Source of the DNA: Trematomus loennbergii
Taxonomy: Eukaryota; Chordata; Actinopteri; Perciformes; Nototheniidae
Direction: 5' to 3'
DNA: 64,000 nucleotides
Assembly (NCBI GenBank): GCA_012861695.1
Contig: JAAOOA010000027.1
Location: 20,176,280-20,240,279, forward strand
In this document: piece by piece, positions 50,890 to 63,329 of the stretch
How the letters are laid out: each line of letters opens with the position of its first letter
How positions within the stretch are numbered: position 1 is the first letter of the stretch
Position numbers and translations under genes: made by a program
Notes under the pieces: model-generated
What the model was told of the DNA's origin: nothing
Seen by the model: the letters and a program-made list of their open reading frames with translations, nothing else
Databases searched by the model: none

Positions 50890-50962
50890 AGCCTTTTGTC
50901 ACAGTAGAGGCACAACAAAAGCAAATATGAACATGGTAATTAGCATAACAGGGCCCCTTTAA
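50890..50962 (-). repeat. terminal fragment of the same MITE family, inverted
   Basis: Read on the minus strand it begins TTAAAGGGGCCCTGTTATGC and continues to TTGTGCCTCTACTGTGAC, matching the left end of the copy at 24991. Confidence 0.55.
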
Positions 50963-52265
50963 AACTTTTTGTAATGTATTTTTATGTATTTATTTATTTA
51001 TGTGGATTTTGTTTTACATTTATTATTACCATTATTCTTTTTTATTGTTATTATTATTTTATATTGTGCCATATCAGAACAGTTTTTTTTATGCAGACTA
51101 TAAAGTAAAAAAAAATTTTATAAAATAGTTATTTATTTGTTTGTCTTCACTTACACCCTCAGCTTGTTCTGTTCCATCATTTCTATCTGGAAACTTGAGA
51201 GAAGTTTTCCTCTTTTTAACCAAAAATAAAAAGAGAAAAAAACGATCTTATTGAATTTACATGGAGGTAAATGAGCTGTGCCGAAAATGGGAGCAAACAA
51301 CCACAAGTGAAGTATCTGCAGCTTGTAAAGCATTATTATATGGTTTCTGCAGAATTGGTTTCAGATCTTTCTTGGCAGGAAATGAAAATTTTGAAGTGGT
51401 GAAAAGCAGAAATAGAGGTGAGGTTTTGAAGCTGAAAAGAAAACACTTAAGAGTATGTGCAGCATTGTCTAACTCTGAAAGGTATCATTAAAAAAAACCC
51501 TGCTCAAGTGGTTTATTTTTCTTTAAAACTTTGGTTAAAATCCTGAATTCATCCAAATGAAAAGCCTTCCTGACTGCTGCCACACTCTTAGTCTTTTCTC
51601 TTTGGGTTTTTGAGAGAAAGTTAAATGTTAGTTCAGAGATTGTGAATTGAAGAGGCGAAAATGGGCATAATGTGAAATAGTCCTTGCTATCAGTCAAAGA
51701 GAGACTAGCACAATCATTAAATGAAAACCCCAACTCTGGCTTTTGAGGAAGTCTCATTAAAATCCTCTTATCTTAGGCAGAGTTTCAGCTTCAGTGCAGC
51801 AGCAGCTCACACGATAACGACTTCACTGCATTGTTTCTGTGCGAAAAAATGATAATGTCAGTCTGTAAAGGTGATTTAACACAGTGCTGTGTATACATCT
51901 TCACTTAATGGTTTCATAATGAAAACATTAAGTGAATATGAAATATGGATTTATTTTCTTTGTGAAGCCCACACAAACAAAAACAAAGAGGGGAGAGAAA
52001 AATAGATTGAATTGGAAAAGGACCTGGAAAGCGTCAGTGATGAAATAAATCTGCATATTTTACAGTCAGAAGAAAGAGAATTTCTAAAGATATAATGAGA
52101 TAATTGTTGTTATGTATATCCGTTCATATTCAACTTTCGTATGATTGTTTTTTGTTTGAGACAGTATTTGCTGTCCTGCTAATGTTGACCACATTTCCTA
52201 CTGTGTAGATAAACAGGAATGCATCTGGAGAGGATGGAATTATGGAAATAATGACTGTGCCTGAT

Positions 52266-52283
52266 GGGGGGGGGGGGGGGGGG
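52266..52283 (+). repeat. poly-G run (18 G)
   Basis: Eighteen consecutive G bases in otherwise AT-rich sequence; a potential quadruplex former and a likely sequencing trouble spot. Confidence 0.9.
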
Positions 52284-52989
52284 AACTAATTTAACTGCAA
52301 TCTTTTGGTGAAATTGTTTCAAACATTGTCCTATTATATATCTATGCTTTGCTTTACGCAGGCAAAACTCTTTCTGGGAAAGACTTTGATGGTTTAAATG
52401 TGTTTGTCACTATGTGATAACTGGGCACCATGCTGAGGGGTTTGAAATGAGTCCTATTGTACGCTGTGGTAATAAATCCAACGAGTCTTGAGCCATACAA
52501 ATCTGCTGCAGTTTCCTGTAGGCCTCCGGTGATATTCATCTTACTTTACACACCTTGGTTCCCATTTCCCAAGTCTAACTTACAGTAATACAATACTTCC
52601 CTTTTGAGCATTGACACTGTTATCATACATCCACCTCCATACCTCTAGATTTCTTCTAATACAATCCAAGAGAAGGGGAACAACAAAAAAAGGTTGGCTA
52701 AGGCAACGTGAGGCTGAGTATCTTGTGAAGTTATTCAAGGACAGGGTTTACTATTGTCTTTCTGCAACAACTCTGCAAGAAAACTGTCTGTGGAAACAAT
52801 TACATGGAGGAATGAGTATTTTACTGAAAAGACTTAGTAAATTAGAAGACGTGTTTCTCATTTGGTTAACCTAGACTTCTGAAGCCTCGTACGAAACAGA
52901 ATATTGCATTCCAGACAACGGTATGGTATTGCGTTACAAATCCAAAAACAACTGACATATAGGCATGTAAGCTGCTCGACAACCTAAAC

Positions 52990-53080
52990 TCAAGATTCAA
53001 GGCTTTTATTGTCATTTGTACATAGCTACAGTGTAGATGTCAATGAAAATCTTAGGTCACAGGCTAAACCCCTTGCCAAC
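52990..53080 (-). repeat. RTE-like LINE/SINE 3' tail fragment
   Basis: CTCAAGATTCAAGGCTTTTA begins a fragment with TACATAGCTACAGTGTAG and GAAAATCTTAGGTCACAGGC, the same family as the fragments at 8690 and 58437. Confidence 0.55.
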
Positions 53081-53592
53081 ATACTAAAGCAGCTTCGTCA
53101 AGAGCGATAAGCCACAAATAATATGTAAGTTTATCTGCTGCTCTCATATACAGTATAAACCACTTTCCAGTATTGCTCAAGCTCATCTCTGTAAAGGTCA
53201 ATTACAAAAATGTGTCTTGCTAATACAGTATATGTTTTGTAAGTCAGCACAATGTGGGCTTCTGTAAGTGAAGAATAATTTATTATCTGCTTCAGTTAAA
53301 GCAAAAACAAAAGAAACATCACTTTAAAAACCATTGATTTAGGAAACTCTGGAAACACTATCGTCACCTTGTATCTAAAGAACGCTTTATAAACAAATCA
53401 TTTGAAGCCAGCACTGAACATAAATCACAATGTGAGAGAAGCGATTAAGATAGTCCCCACACTTTGTGAAATTGGCCATACAAGATTGATGATATCTTTT
53501 CAATTAGGATGAATCTGAAAGAAAACTAATTAAAATAATTCCCACTTCCCCCTATATTAAATTAGAATCAAACAGTGTTCTTGTTGTGGCAT

Positions 53593-54085
53593 TTTATTAA
53601 ACAACACTTATATACAAATATATTCATTACAGGACATGTAAAATAGTACATCTCAACATAGTGTAAATGGCTTTGGGTGCATTTAGTACACATATCCAAA
53701 CTCCACTATGACACTGTAGGTATTCACACGACACCGAGCAAACACACTTGTGAACTTCAAGCATTTGCAATATTTAGTTTAATTCAAAGCTTCCCTCTTG
53801 ACTAAACTAACTGATCCACCAAAAGACCATTTCAGTTGTAAAGACTGTGGTTTCTAATGCAGCCGCCATGTAAACCTTTTAAACTGAGGCTTCAAACCCA
53901 CCAGATTCAAAGTACAATCATGCAGGTCCCTGAGAGGTAATGCCATCTTATAGTTCCGCAGCCAGTCCTTTGTCAGAGGTAAAGGAGCAGAGTTTATGTG
54001 TTTCAGCATTTCACCACGGACTTTCCTTTTCAAAGAGATTTTGCCGTGAGCTATAAAAAGTCTCAGACCACAGATCCTCCTCTGG
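53593..54085 (-). terminator. mgat5b: mgat5b 3' UTR and polyadenylation signal
   Basis: An AATAAA on the minus strand at 53593-53598 lies about 490 bases after the mgat5b stop, a reasonable 3' UTR length. No competing signal stands out between them. Confidence 0.5.
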
Positions 54086-54284
54086 TCATAGGCAGTCTCT
54101 GCACAGAGCCACCTGGCCGACCCGATAGTCCCTGCAGGGGCAGAGGCGCTGGTATTTGGCACTGGAGCCGGCGCAGCTAAACAGCAGCGGATCCTGCTGC
54201 AGGCCACATTCAGCATGCTCCGCTGAGAAGGCAGGGAGGAGGTGGTTCACCTGGGACTCCACTCCGTCACACTGGAGCTCCAGC
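54086..54284 (-). CDS. mgat5b: mgat5b last coding exon
   Basis: 199 bases: one base completes A, then 65 codons and TGA at 54086-54088. Eight cysteines are visible, spaced as in the MGAT5 family tail (LQCDG, AECGLQQ, FSCAG, LCPCRD, ALCRDC). The acceptor is TTCGCAG. The minus-strand frame that continues to 53854 is a shadow. Confidence 0.92.
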
Positions 54285-55892
54285 CTGCGAACAAACACGG
54301 AGCAGGACACACATTAGAGTTGATTTTCTCCGTTTTTTTTAGATTCCACTTTGTCATTGCAGTACTAAGACAACGAAATGCAGTTAGCATTAACCAGGAA
54401 GTGCAAAAGAAGCAATACAGCTCAGTGTTATGATAGATGGATAGATGGATAGATGGATAGATGTAGATGGATGATGGATGGATAGATGATGATAGATGAT
54501 AGATGGATAGATGGATAGATGGATAGATGGATAATGATAGATGATAGATGGATAGATGGATAGATGGATAGATGGATAGATGGATAGATGGATAGATGGA
54601 TATATGGATAGATGGATAGATGGATGATGGATGGATGGATGGATGGATGGATGGATGGATGGATAGATGGATAGATGGATAGATGGATAGATGGATAGAT
54701 GGATGGATAGATGGATAGATGGATAGATGGATAGATGGATAGATGGATAGATAGATGGATACACACTATAGGTTAAGGTTTAATTATGAGACACATTCCA
54801 GACACAAAGGCAATTCAAAGTGCTTTACATAAGCATTAACACATCATATTAAAAACTAAATAAAAAGGTAAACTACTATAGCAGTGGAATACAAATTGAA
54901 TACACCCTAGCTGATAGAAATAGACACGATAGACAGAATTTATATGAATACAATATAGACCAAATACATATTATGATTAGTATGAGTTCTATAGAAGATA
55001 TAGCTGTACGGACAGTTTTTCAATACTGTAGAATGAGTAATGCACCTTTAGGGACTTTTACACAGTAATATATTTATTTTATTGTTACAGTGCTGCCCCT
55101 AAAACCTAAAGGAATTAGAAGAGATAGGAGAGGAAACAGTACAACTAGTGTCTTCTTTCTGGATTGCATAACTTTAAACTAAAAATGCAAAATGCAGGCT
55201 TAATGTTGTGGAGAGGAAAAGTTAGTTAGTTAGTCCAATTGGTTGCTTTGTAGAATGAGCATTCAAAAAAGTAATCAATAGTGTGGATGGGGCTTTCAGC
55301 AAGAAGAGTTGAACTTCCATTTCTATTTAAAGAAGGTAAATGCATTACAGTATATATCACATTGATGGGTGTAAAGTTGACATGCAAATGTATATCCATA
55401 AGATTCCAGATAGGTGACAAATCTTTGTATTAAAAACAGCATGTGTGTGTTGGCATCACTTCCCTTCATTTCAGCATTTTAAAGGGTCAACTATGTCTAA
55501 AAATGATTATTTTTCCTCTGATACTTAAATCTCAGTGTTATCTTTCCACTGCCATGCATCGATAGCAGCAAATGAAACGATAAAAACAGTTCTGGGCCAA
55601 ATGGTGAGTCAATTATCCCAATGAAGAAACAACTTACGCGCTGAAGGCCTCCTTAATGTTGATGAAGCGATACAAGGCAGGTTCACAGATGAGCTCTGCG
55701 CCCTGGCACGCCTCCACACAGGACTCTCCTTCCAGAGAAGCCAGCAGGCGCAGCGCACTGAGGGGCGGCCAGGATGTGTAGGAGCTGGCGTTGGAGGCCC
55801 AGGTTAGGATGCTGGAGTTAGCAGCAGGACGAAAGGACTGCTCAGCCAAGACGAGTTTACAGGAGGAAAGGGAGCTTCGGGGAACAAAAGTC
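54086..55892 (-). CDS. mgat5b: mgat5b, last two coding exons (partial gene)
   Basis: C-terminal part of alpha-1,6-mannosylglycoprotein 6-beta-N-acetylglucosaminyltransferase B (GnT-Vb/IX). Family knowledge: it is a Golgi type II membrane enzyme, brain-enriched in mammals, that adds beta-1,6-GlcNAc to N-glycan and O-mannosyl glycan mannose. Seen here: exons 55638-55892 and 54086-54284 join in frame (GC|G gives A). The ends [50 protein letters not shown] then TGA match the Cys-rich tail shared by MGAT5 and MGAT5B. MGAT5B is preferred because its human gene sits directly upstream of SEC14L1 in the same orientation, as here. Upstream exons with the catalytic domain were not found in 55.9-64 kb and must lie beyond the window. 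Both exons are intact. Confidence 0.9.
54432..54760 (+). repeat. GATGGATA minisatellite in the last mgat5b intron
   Basis: About 330 bp of ATGGATAG/GATGGATA octamers, with a pure GATG block near 54624-54663 and several shortened units (GATGATGG, GATAATGATAG). It lies between the last two mgat5b exons, about 150 bases from the final acceptor. Confidence 0.95.
55638..55892 (-). CDS. mgat5b: mgat5b penultimate coding exon
   Basis: 255 bases: one base completing a codon, 84 codons, two bases out (phase 2). Acceptor CTCCTGCAG, donor GTAAGT. Contains [18 protein letters not shown] with two N-x-S sequons, and [20 protein letters not shown] then FINIKEAFS. Confidence 0.9.
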
Positions 55893-57322
55893 CTGCAGGA
55901 GCAAAGATAGAGTGACCCAGATCAGTCATTTGCTCAGTGTTGTATAATGTAAGTGTAGCAGGAATGTGTCCTAAAACACTTGGCACTTCCTGTTAGCTCC
56001 TCTTAAAGTCAATGTTTTTTCTGAAAGGTTTTGATTAGATCCCTGAAGGTCCATGGTTAACACAAGCTTATGAGATTTCACATTTTGTTCTACAACATCA
56101 AATATGTCAGTCAATAATAGTGCAAATGCTAACAATTGAGACTACTAAACGTCATCCAACCGTGTCCGCATTTAGCTTAGTGGTTTATAACCATAATTAG
56201 CTTTTGACTTCTGCAGATTGCATTTACGCTTCAACTTTTATAAAGAGGTGTTAATATGTGGCGACTGAACAAAGTATCATTAACTTGTGTGTTCCACAGA
56301 GAGAAAATCCCATTGGCTTTTTGTCAAGAGAGCCAATGCTAACTTCAGGGTCGGCCTACAGAAATACATCATCCCTGCTCCACTCTATTGCTAACACTTT
56401 GCCCTGTCAGCTAAAATAAACTCAGATCAGTGACAAATCATACATTCAGCTCTGCAATAGCTAAGCGGGGGAAATAATAAAAAACATTCTGATACAAAGG
56501 TGCTTATCAGAGCTGACACGCCCTCGTCAATCTTCCAGGAAATGATATGAATGCAGCCATGCCAACCAATAACAAGTGGGGGTTGGAGGCAGAATTAGAC
56601 TGCGCTGAGAGCCCTGATTATATTTCCCCTCCAGCTGGGCTATTCATAAAACCCAGGTAATAATATTTCGATGACATGTCCCACTGGCCTCCGGTCTCGG
56701 TATTAAACAGGCTCCCAGTGCCCGCAGGCAATAACTTGGCTTCCTATCTCTCCATCTCTGCTGCTCTCCTTATCACACACAACATCTGTGACACACACTC
56801 ACACAGCTCATCAGGAATGTAATGAGCATGGAAACGAACAAGGTTAAGAGATAGAGATGGAAGGGTGTGCAGATGCTACTATTTTTGAATTCTTTCATTA
56901 GTTTTTTTATCAAACCAGTTTATTTGATTGAGTTCATGTATTTGGTTTTGTGTGAAGGGCTTGTTAGAAAATGTACAACATTTTTAATTTTCTCTGGTAA
57001 TTATGAACAAGAACTTGTGCGTATGTGATTATAGCAAGTTAAGAATGAGTGCTGTGTGTCAGTTTACATACTTCTCTAGTTAAATGTGCTATTTGGAGAG
57101 CAAAATGCATCATTGCGGTCCAAATTTTGAGTGCAAACAAAGTAGGCTACAATCGACGCCATTGGCTATGTACCAGAAGTTGTGGGACCAACTTAAACAT
57201 GTTTTCTTTCACTTTTTAATAAAATGACCACTATACTGTGAAGCCACCATTAATTGTATTAGGTTAATTTAGCAGTCTTTAATGATTTGCTACTGCTAGT
57301 GAATGTTGCTAGTTAGCTAGCT
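55893..57322. other. mgat5b: mgat5b intron; possible conserved non-coding block
   Basis: Must be intronic because the upstream mgat5b exons lie to the right. 56270-56760 is unusually free of repeats and runs of bases and includes GATA (GCTTATCAGAG) and CCAAT motifs. Confidence 0.45.
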
Positions 57323-59084
57323 AGCTAACCAACCCAGTCTCACGGCATTTCGTGTTATAGTCACACATTTAATCTATTGATTCGTGTTCACCAACACGAG
57401 TTTCCCCTTTTTTTCGTGTCACACCGAACGATTTTAAAAGCAATGTATTTCTATTGGTAGTATATTTTGTGCCTGCACCACGTATTTTTGTCCGGTCGGG
57501 TCTTGGAAGACCGGAAGCTGTGTGGTTCATAAAAACATTTTCTTACTCAATATCAAGCCACGATTATTGATTTTATTTTAATTCGTATAATGTCTGACTT
57601 TTTGTGCCGTCCGTGAGGAAAATAAATGGGGCTCAGAGGCTCAGTATACTGAAATATGTATTTTTTAAATCTTTTTTTCCTTCTAATTTGTTATTCTTTT
57701 CTAAATAACACACCGTTATTTACTCAACAATAACACACAATTATCCTTGTTGTATTTATTGGTTTAATTCTATAATATCGGGCTTTTTTGCCGTCCGTCA
57801 GGAACTGAATTTAAAATAAAGTCACCGGAAACAGATCGACACACACCCACTGAACTGATTACCCAAGATCCTCAGCTATGGTTGAAGCTCGGTGATTGGA
57901 TGTTTTAGCCGCAATGCACGTTGGGATATGGTGTTAATGCGATATGAAATAACTATCACAGAATTGCGTTGCCAGGCAACAGCTTGGGGTGAAAACAGTA
58001 TTTCCGGTCTCGAAGTTTGCATAGTAATCTGCTCATCAACTAAAAACTCAGTTTATCCTTGTTAATTACACAACATTGATTGGTTTAAATTGTGTACAAT
58101 GCTTTTGTGTTTTCCCCCTTCGATTCGGAGAAACAAATAGTTTTTTCTGAGTTTAGGATGGCCGAAGACACTACCCATAATCCTCAGCGATCGTTTGGGA
58201 CTACAGTCCCTTTGCTTGACAAACCTCGTGATTAATCTTCAAGCTCTGTGATTGGATGTTGGAGTGGCAGTGTGCCAAGGTTACGCCGAGCATCAAACAG
58301 CTCTATGAAATGGAATGAAACCACAGCAGACTATCCAAAACTGGACTCGAACGGGTATAAAGTATATTCATTACTCGTTATTCTCTACTAATAGTTAATT
58401 AAAGACTGTATATAATGGCTATTTTGCACATCCCTTTCAAGATTTCAAGATTTTCTAAGGTTTATTGACATATCACATACACAACTACGGTGTAGTTATG
58501 CAATGATGAAAAACTTGGGTCGCAGGTTCCTCAACAGTGCATTACAAGACATCTATCAATATGTGTGTACCTCCACCATTAAACTGTCATATCAGCACAT
58601 TTCTTATACTATCTACATACATCTTATAAGAGTATAATAAATATGTATAATATCAGTTAAAACAAGTGCTTCAACATAGTTAACATTGCAGGAAAGCAAT
58701 ATATTAGACGTTAAGTACTTTGTCAGGCTTAATATTTATCTGTAGATACCCCCAAAGCTTTTTTCTTATTCAAAAGAAGACCTTAACCTAAAGTATTCTT
58801 TAATGTTTAAATAAAGGTTAATTAGTTTGTCTGTGTAGTGATTGTAGAGATCACTTACAGTATCTTCTTGATATTTTATATTCTATATTTCTATCAATGA
58901 CCTTCTACTTTAATGTATGTACTCTTAATATTTTTTTCATCAAATATAACATATTCAACAAATAATGCAATAATGTGCTTTAACCCTAGGCGGTGTAGGC
59001 ACGAAATATACTACCAATAGAAATACATTGCTTTTAAAATTGTTCTGTGTGACACGAAATGCCGTGAGACTGGGTTGAGCTAAC
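57323..59084. mobile_element. 1.75 kb non-autonomous inverted-repeat transposon
   Basis: Starts CAACCCAGTCTCACGGCATT (57330) and ends with the exact inverse (59077), inside 7-bp direct repeats AGCTAAC (57323-57329, 59078-59084). The inverted repeat continues inward with mismatches (CGTGTCACA, AAAAGCAATGTATTTCTATT, GTAGTATATTT). The interior has internal duplications (GCCGTCCGT near 57606 and 57790; TGATTGGATGTT near 57892 and 58249) and a nested RTE-like tail, but no transposase. Superfamily not assigned. Confidence 0.75.
58437..58560 (-). repeat. RTE-like LINE/SINE 3' tail fragment
   Basis: CAAGATTTCAAGATTTTCTA then GGTTTATTGACATATCACAT and TACGGTGTAGTTATGCAATG match, in the same orientation, the copy at about 52990-53075, and the inverse of 8690-8758. 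It is nested in the 57330-59077 element. Confidence 0.55.
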
Positions 59085-60300
59085 AGCAGGGTTGGTCACT
59101 TCCTGAAAGGGCACAGGCGCCTTGTAGGATTTAAATCAACGCTACCCAATTGAAAGTCACACACTGCCCAAGTGTTCACAGTGTAGGACATGGCAGTGTA
59201 CTAAGGGAAGGATCTCAAATGAGACACAGCAGAGGCCTTTTTAATGCTACCACTGAGTCATCATATTCAGCAAATAGGCTATCCAATCCCACACATAAAG
59301 AACAGAGACAAGATCTGAAACGTGGGTTTTTTTGTTTTAAGGTGTCTCCAGCCTCACTGATGAGGTCTAGACAAGTCATTAACTGAAGTGTCTGTTTTAA
59401 TCATCCATGAGACCCTTTTATTTCCTCACTTCCTGCAGTAGTTCTGCACACTTCTACAATGCTATGGATGACTAATGGACATTTTGGAAATGTTTTATCA
59501 GCAACAGCAGCAGGCTTTTTATACAGCAGATATGAACTAGTAGGACAAGTGCACTTGTTACATAAATTATAGTTCTGTTATTCAAGAGTCTCAGTTAGAC
59601 AATAAGTCAGCGTATTACCTTCAAATTGAACTTGTAAGCTTGTGGTTAAGACATGGAAAGTCGTGCACAGGATATGCTTCGGTTCAAGTGTTTCAGTACT
59701 TCAGTACACTGCTGTTAAGCAACAGCAAAATGACTGTCGATGTACCGAGGCTAAAAAATGTATTAAGCAGAATTGTGCCATCACCAACTTCTTTATATTT
59801 TATATTTATATTAATACAACAACTGCACTGCTCTGTATGGCTACCATTAACAGAGCAAATACACACTTATTTCTCCTTGCTCTGTCTATTTGTTTGAACA
59901 CCAGGATGTCTGAAATGAGAAATGTCCATAAATGGTCTTTTCCAATTGTGGAATGAACCAAAACATGCTTATAAAACTAGAACGAGTGGGAAATATATAC
60001 CATCATATAGAAAGTGTTTCCAGAGAAAGAGACTGAGCTGCCTTTAGAGTACATTGTATAAGGGTCAAAGTAAGACTGAAGCCCTGCCTGTGGCCGGTGG
60101 TGAGATGGAGTCATTGTGAGAGATAACGAGGACCTGAGGTTCAGTCGGGCAGTAGATAAAACGAAGAAAAAGATTTGTAAGGGAGCTTAGAAAGTAGAAA
60201 ATAATATTGGAAATGGCGAAGAAGGTTAAGAAAAGTGGAAGAAAAGAGTGGGAGGAGAGTGTGTTGTGGAGTTTGACAATGTAGGATGATTGCAGGATGA
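59085..60300. other. mgat5b: mgat5b intron, nothing further seen
   Basis: No exon matching the mgat5b catalytic region in either phase on the minus strand, and no clear repeat. Confidence 0.5.
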
Positions 60301-60424
<124 letters not shown>

Positions 60425-60942
60425 AGTATGAGTGTGTGTATATGACAGCCTGGGAAGAGATTGTGTGAGAGCAGAGGCTAACGCATACTTTAACCTGCCA
60501 ATGCCAGACACTATACCAACCATCATAACATGATGAATGTACCAGAGGACAACAACTCCTGTAAACAGAGAGCAATGTGTGTGTCGATATAAATGTGTGT
60601 TTTTTTTGTGGTTGTAATTCTTCGGAGTACTTTCTCTGGATTCAGTTAAATGCACAATAACATCATATCTTGATTATTTATGAATTCCCATTTTCGAAAT
60701 GTGTAAAATAATTTGGAGTCCATTTTTTATGTATGAGCATTATCATTCTCTTTCATCACCCTCCTCGAGGAACATCATTGAGAGAAATTAGTCACCTTTC
60801 TAGTCTATTAAGCTTGCAGCTGCTGCCTGCAGAGATGTTTAATAGCTGATCCAGGAAATGGAGCAGAGGCATAAATATTACAGCTTCGCAAATGAGTAAT
60901 CCCGTAAAGGGAAACTTCATAAATATATGTTTATTAGTATAA

Positions 60943-61315
60943 TTAAAGGTGGGGTAGGTAATTTTGGAGAAACCAGCTCGAGTGAGATAGAATTTGAAAA
61001 TACACAGCCGAAAAAATCTGCCACTTCCTTACAGAGCCCCTCCTCCAACACACACGAACGCGCACATGACCAATGAGGGCACGAGATAAGTTTGTGCACA
61101 GATGGAAGGCTGACAGGCAGGTAGGCCATCCAGTTATTTTAGCCGGGCCGGCTAAAATGATTGGTCATACTTTTTACAGATGACATTTTTTTAATGTATT
61201 TATTGTCAAAGCACTTAAGATATTCATTGCTATCGGGATGTTAAGAGCATTCCATGGAATATAACAAAAAGTGTATCTCGAGCCGGTTTCTCAAACTTAC
61301 CTACCCTACCTTTAA
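60943..61315 (-). mobile_element. TTAA-flanked MITE 'AGGTGGGGTAGGT', copy B
   Basis: The same element as at 35863-36265 but in the opposite orientation (60947-61311), with TTAA on both sides (60943-60946, 61312-61315) and the same central palindrome at 61136-61158. Confidence 0.75.
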
Positions 61316-62295
61316 ATGGACATTTGCATGCTTTAATGAAGTGAGACATTTTGCAGTTGTACATTTCCAATAGCTGTTTCTGTTCCTAAACTATTATCAG
61401 TCATTTATTGATTCAACATTTCTTGGAAAACCTTCACTTTTGATAAAAAATGCAACCATCATAGTAAGCAAAGGGGCAGAAGGGGAGGTGTGCATCTGTT
61501 GCAAATGCTTCACAAACACACAAAATACAATTGATTGGCTTAGCAACAAGGATCCAAAATGCAACAGCCAATTAACTTCCCTCTCCTGTCAACAAAGAAG
61601 CTGAAACACCTCAAAACAAAGACTAACCTAATGAGCAGAGGTCTTCGATGTAGTGCATAGACGCTATTTCTTTCTTCCCCAATTCATATTTTGCACTTGA
61701 ATTGTGTTTGCTACCACCAAGAAATGTTTTTGAAATTGGAAGACTGTACAGAGTAATTGGAGAAAGAAAGCCAGGAGAGTCAGGAGTGTGTGTCACACCA
61801 TTTGCACTTGAATCACGTGGTCAACACTAGAAGCTTGTCTGGCAAAGAAAAGCTAAATTCTGGCAGAAACTTGAAACAACTATCTGTTTTAGAAAGGCCA
61901 AATAATCTGTGCTAGAAAAGTAGATCGATCAATACATAATTGTAATACTATTACAGAAAAGCACTCAAAACAAAGAATCTAATTTTCCTCCTATATGAGA
62001 TCAGTTTCCACATTTGTCAGTATTTGCTAAAACACAACAGACATGACTCATAAAAAGTTTGGCTTTCTACTGTGCATTTGTATATTTTGATCTAAGACTG
62101 CCTATTGTCATTTCATCTATACTTTTGTGGTAGTGGTGACGATACGGCTCGGAAAATAATCTGACAATATTTCAGGGTATATTTACAATAATGATAATCT
62201 TTATAATAAGACATGAGGAAAAAGTTCCCGCTCTCACTCGTGCTGTATCACTCACTGCTAACCATGAGTCCCCTGCACACAAACCAGCATTTATT
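61316..62295. other. mgat5b: mgat5b intron, nothing further seen
   Basis: AT-rich sequence without recognised exon, leading into the repeat block that begins near 62296. Confidence 0.5.
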
Positions 62296-62326
62296 TAGTG
62301 GGAATGCTGATACAGCATTCCCACTA
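62296..62326. repeat. 31-base hairpin at the start of a repeat block
   Basis: Arms TAGTGGGAATGCTG and CAGCATTCCCACTA are perfectly complementary (14 bp) around a 3-base loop. It sits just left of a stretch (62327-62900) that resembles a dispersed teleost repeat rather than unique sequence. Confidence 0.85.
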
Positions 62327-63329
62327 CTTGTTCTTCTACGCACAAAATTCTTTATTATTATTCCGCCGGGTTATTTTGCGCCTCTTCTGCTCCCACATTC
62401 CACATCGCAGAAACTCCGTTCAAACATCAAAACGTTCAGCTCGGTCGGGAATCGATGGCTATTACTTTTATCATTCATAACTTTCATAATTCCAGAGATA
62501 CATCCCATAATTCATCAAATCTTTAACATGGAAGTCAATGGAGAAACTCTTCAGACTTGAACAATCTTCATGCAACTTCAACTGCTAACTGTTCCTTCAT
62601 ACTTTTACTAAAACCTCATTCAAACTTTAAAATGTTACACATCTTTCTGACATTATTCGTGTTACACAACTTTTAAATCTGACCCTTACTTTTAGAGATA
62701 TTAAACATTGTTCAGACCTTGGTAAAGAGGCCTTCTCCAGATTTAGAGTGTGATGTCACAGCTAGAGTGGAGGACAGATTGAAATTTGCCTTCATATTTA
62801 TTTTTAAACCTGCCATAATTCCCAAACCCTACATTCCTGAGACATAATTGTTCATGAGAAACGTAGGAAAACATCTCGTAGCTTGAAAAATAAAAAAAAC
62901 TTAAGCAAAACAATTAAACAAAATGCCTCTTGAGGGCATGAAGTGACAAAACCTTTCAACATTTCTCCATTAAAGCCCATTGTAAATTCAGGCTCATCTT
63001 TCGTCACAGCAGCAGCCGCACACCTTTAGTTAATCTGCCAAAAAGGCCACATTATTAACCCGAAAGTACATAAAAAGCACACTTCACAGAGTTCTTGAGA
63101 TGCTTCACGCGTTGAAATTTCACCGATATCGGTTACGGTTCTTCAAAAAACGTTCACATGTAAGAGGTTTATCTCTCATTCAGATCAATGCAAACGCTCT
63201 CCTCTCACTGATTACTGCACCATGGAAACCTTTGATCTCTGGACACACACACAGCTGTTTCGTTAGCTCAAATATAAACACCTGTGTCATGGAACACGAG
63301 GATGTCATAACTCCAACTGACATGCTCAG

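Larger units (their letters stand above)
42653..53592. other. intergenic, no gene seen
   Basis: Roughly 11 kb between the LINE and the mgat5b 3' end. Contains the 72-bp duplication at 45439, dispersed repeat fragments, two MITE fragments near 50 kb, an 18-G run and an RTE-like tail. The open frames are short and unrecognised on both strands. Confidence 0.6.

Noticed and set aside
53854..54216. 120-codon minus-strand open frame overlapping mgat5b
   Set aside because: It is a shadow of the last mgat5b exon in another frame, continuing into the 3' UTR.
54390..54766. Open frames of repeated SIHLSIYP residues
   Set aside because: Translation of the GATGGATA minisatellite inside the mgat5b intron.
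62213..62560. 115-codon plus-strand open frame
   Set aside because: Spans the hairpin and the repeat block; composition is that of repeat DNA.
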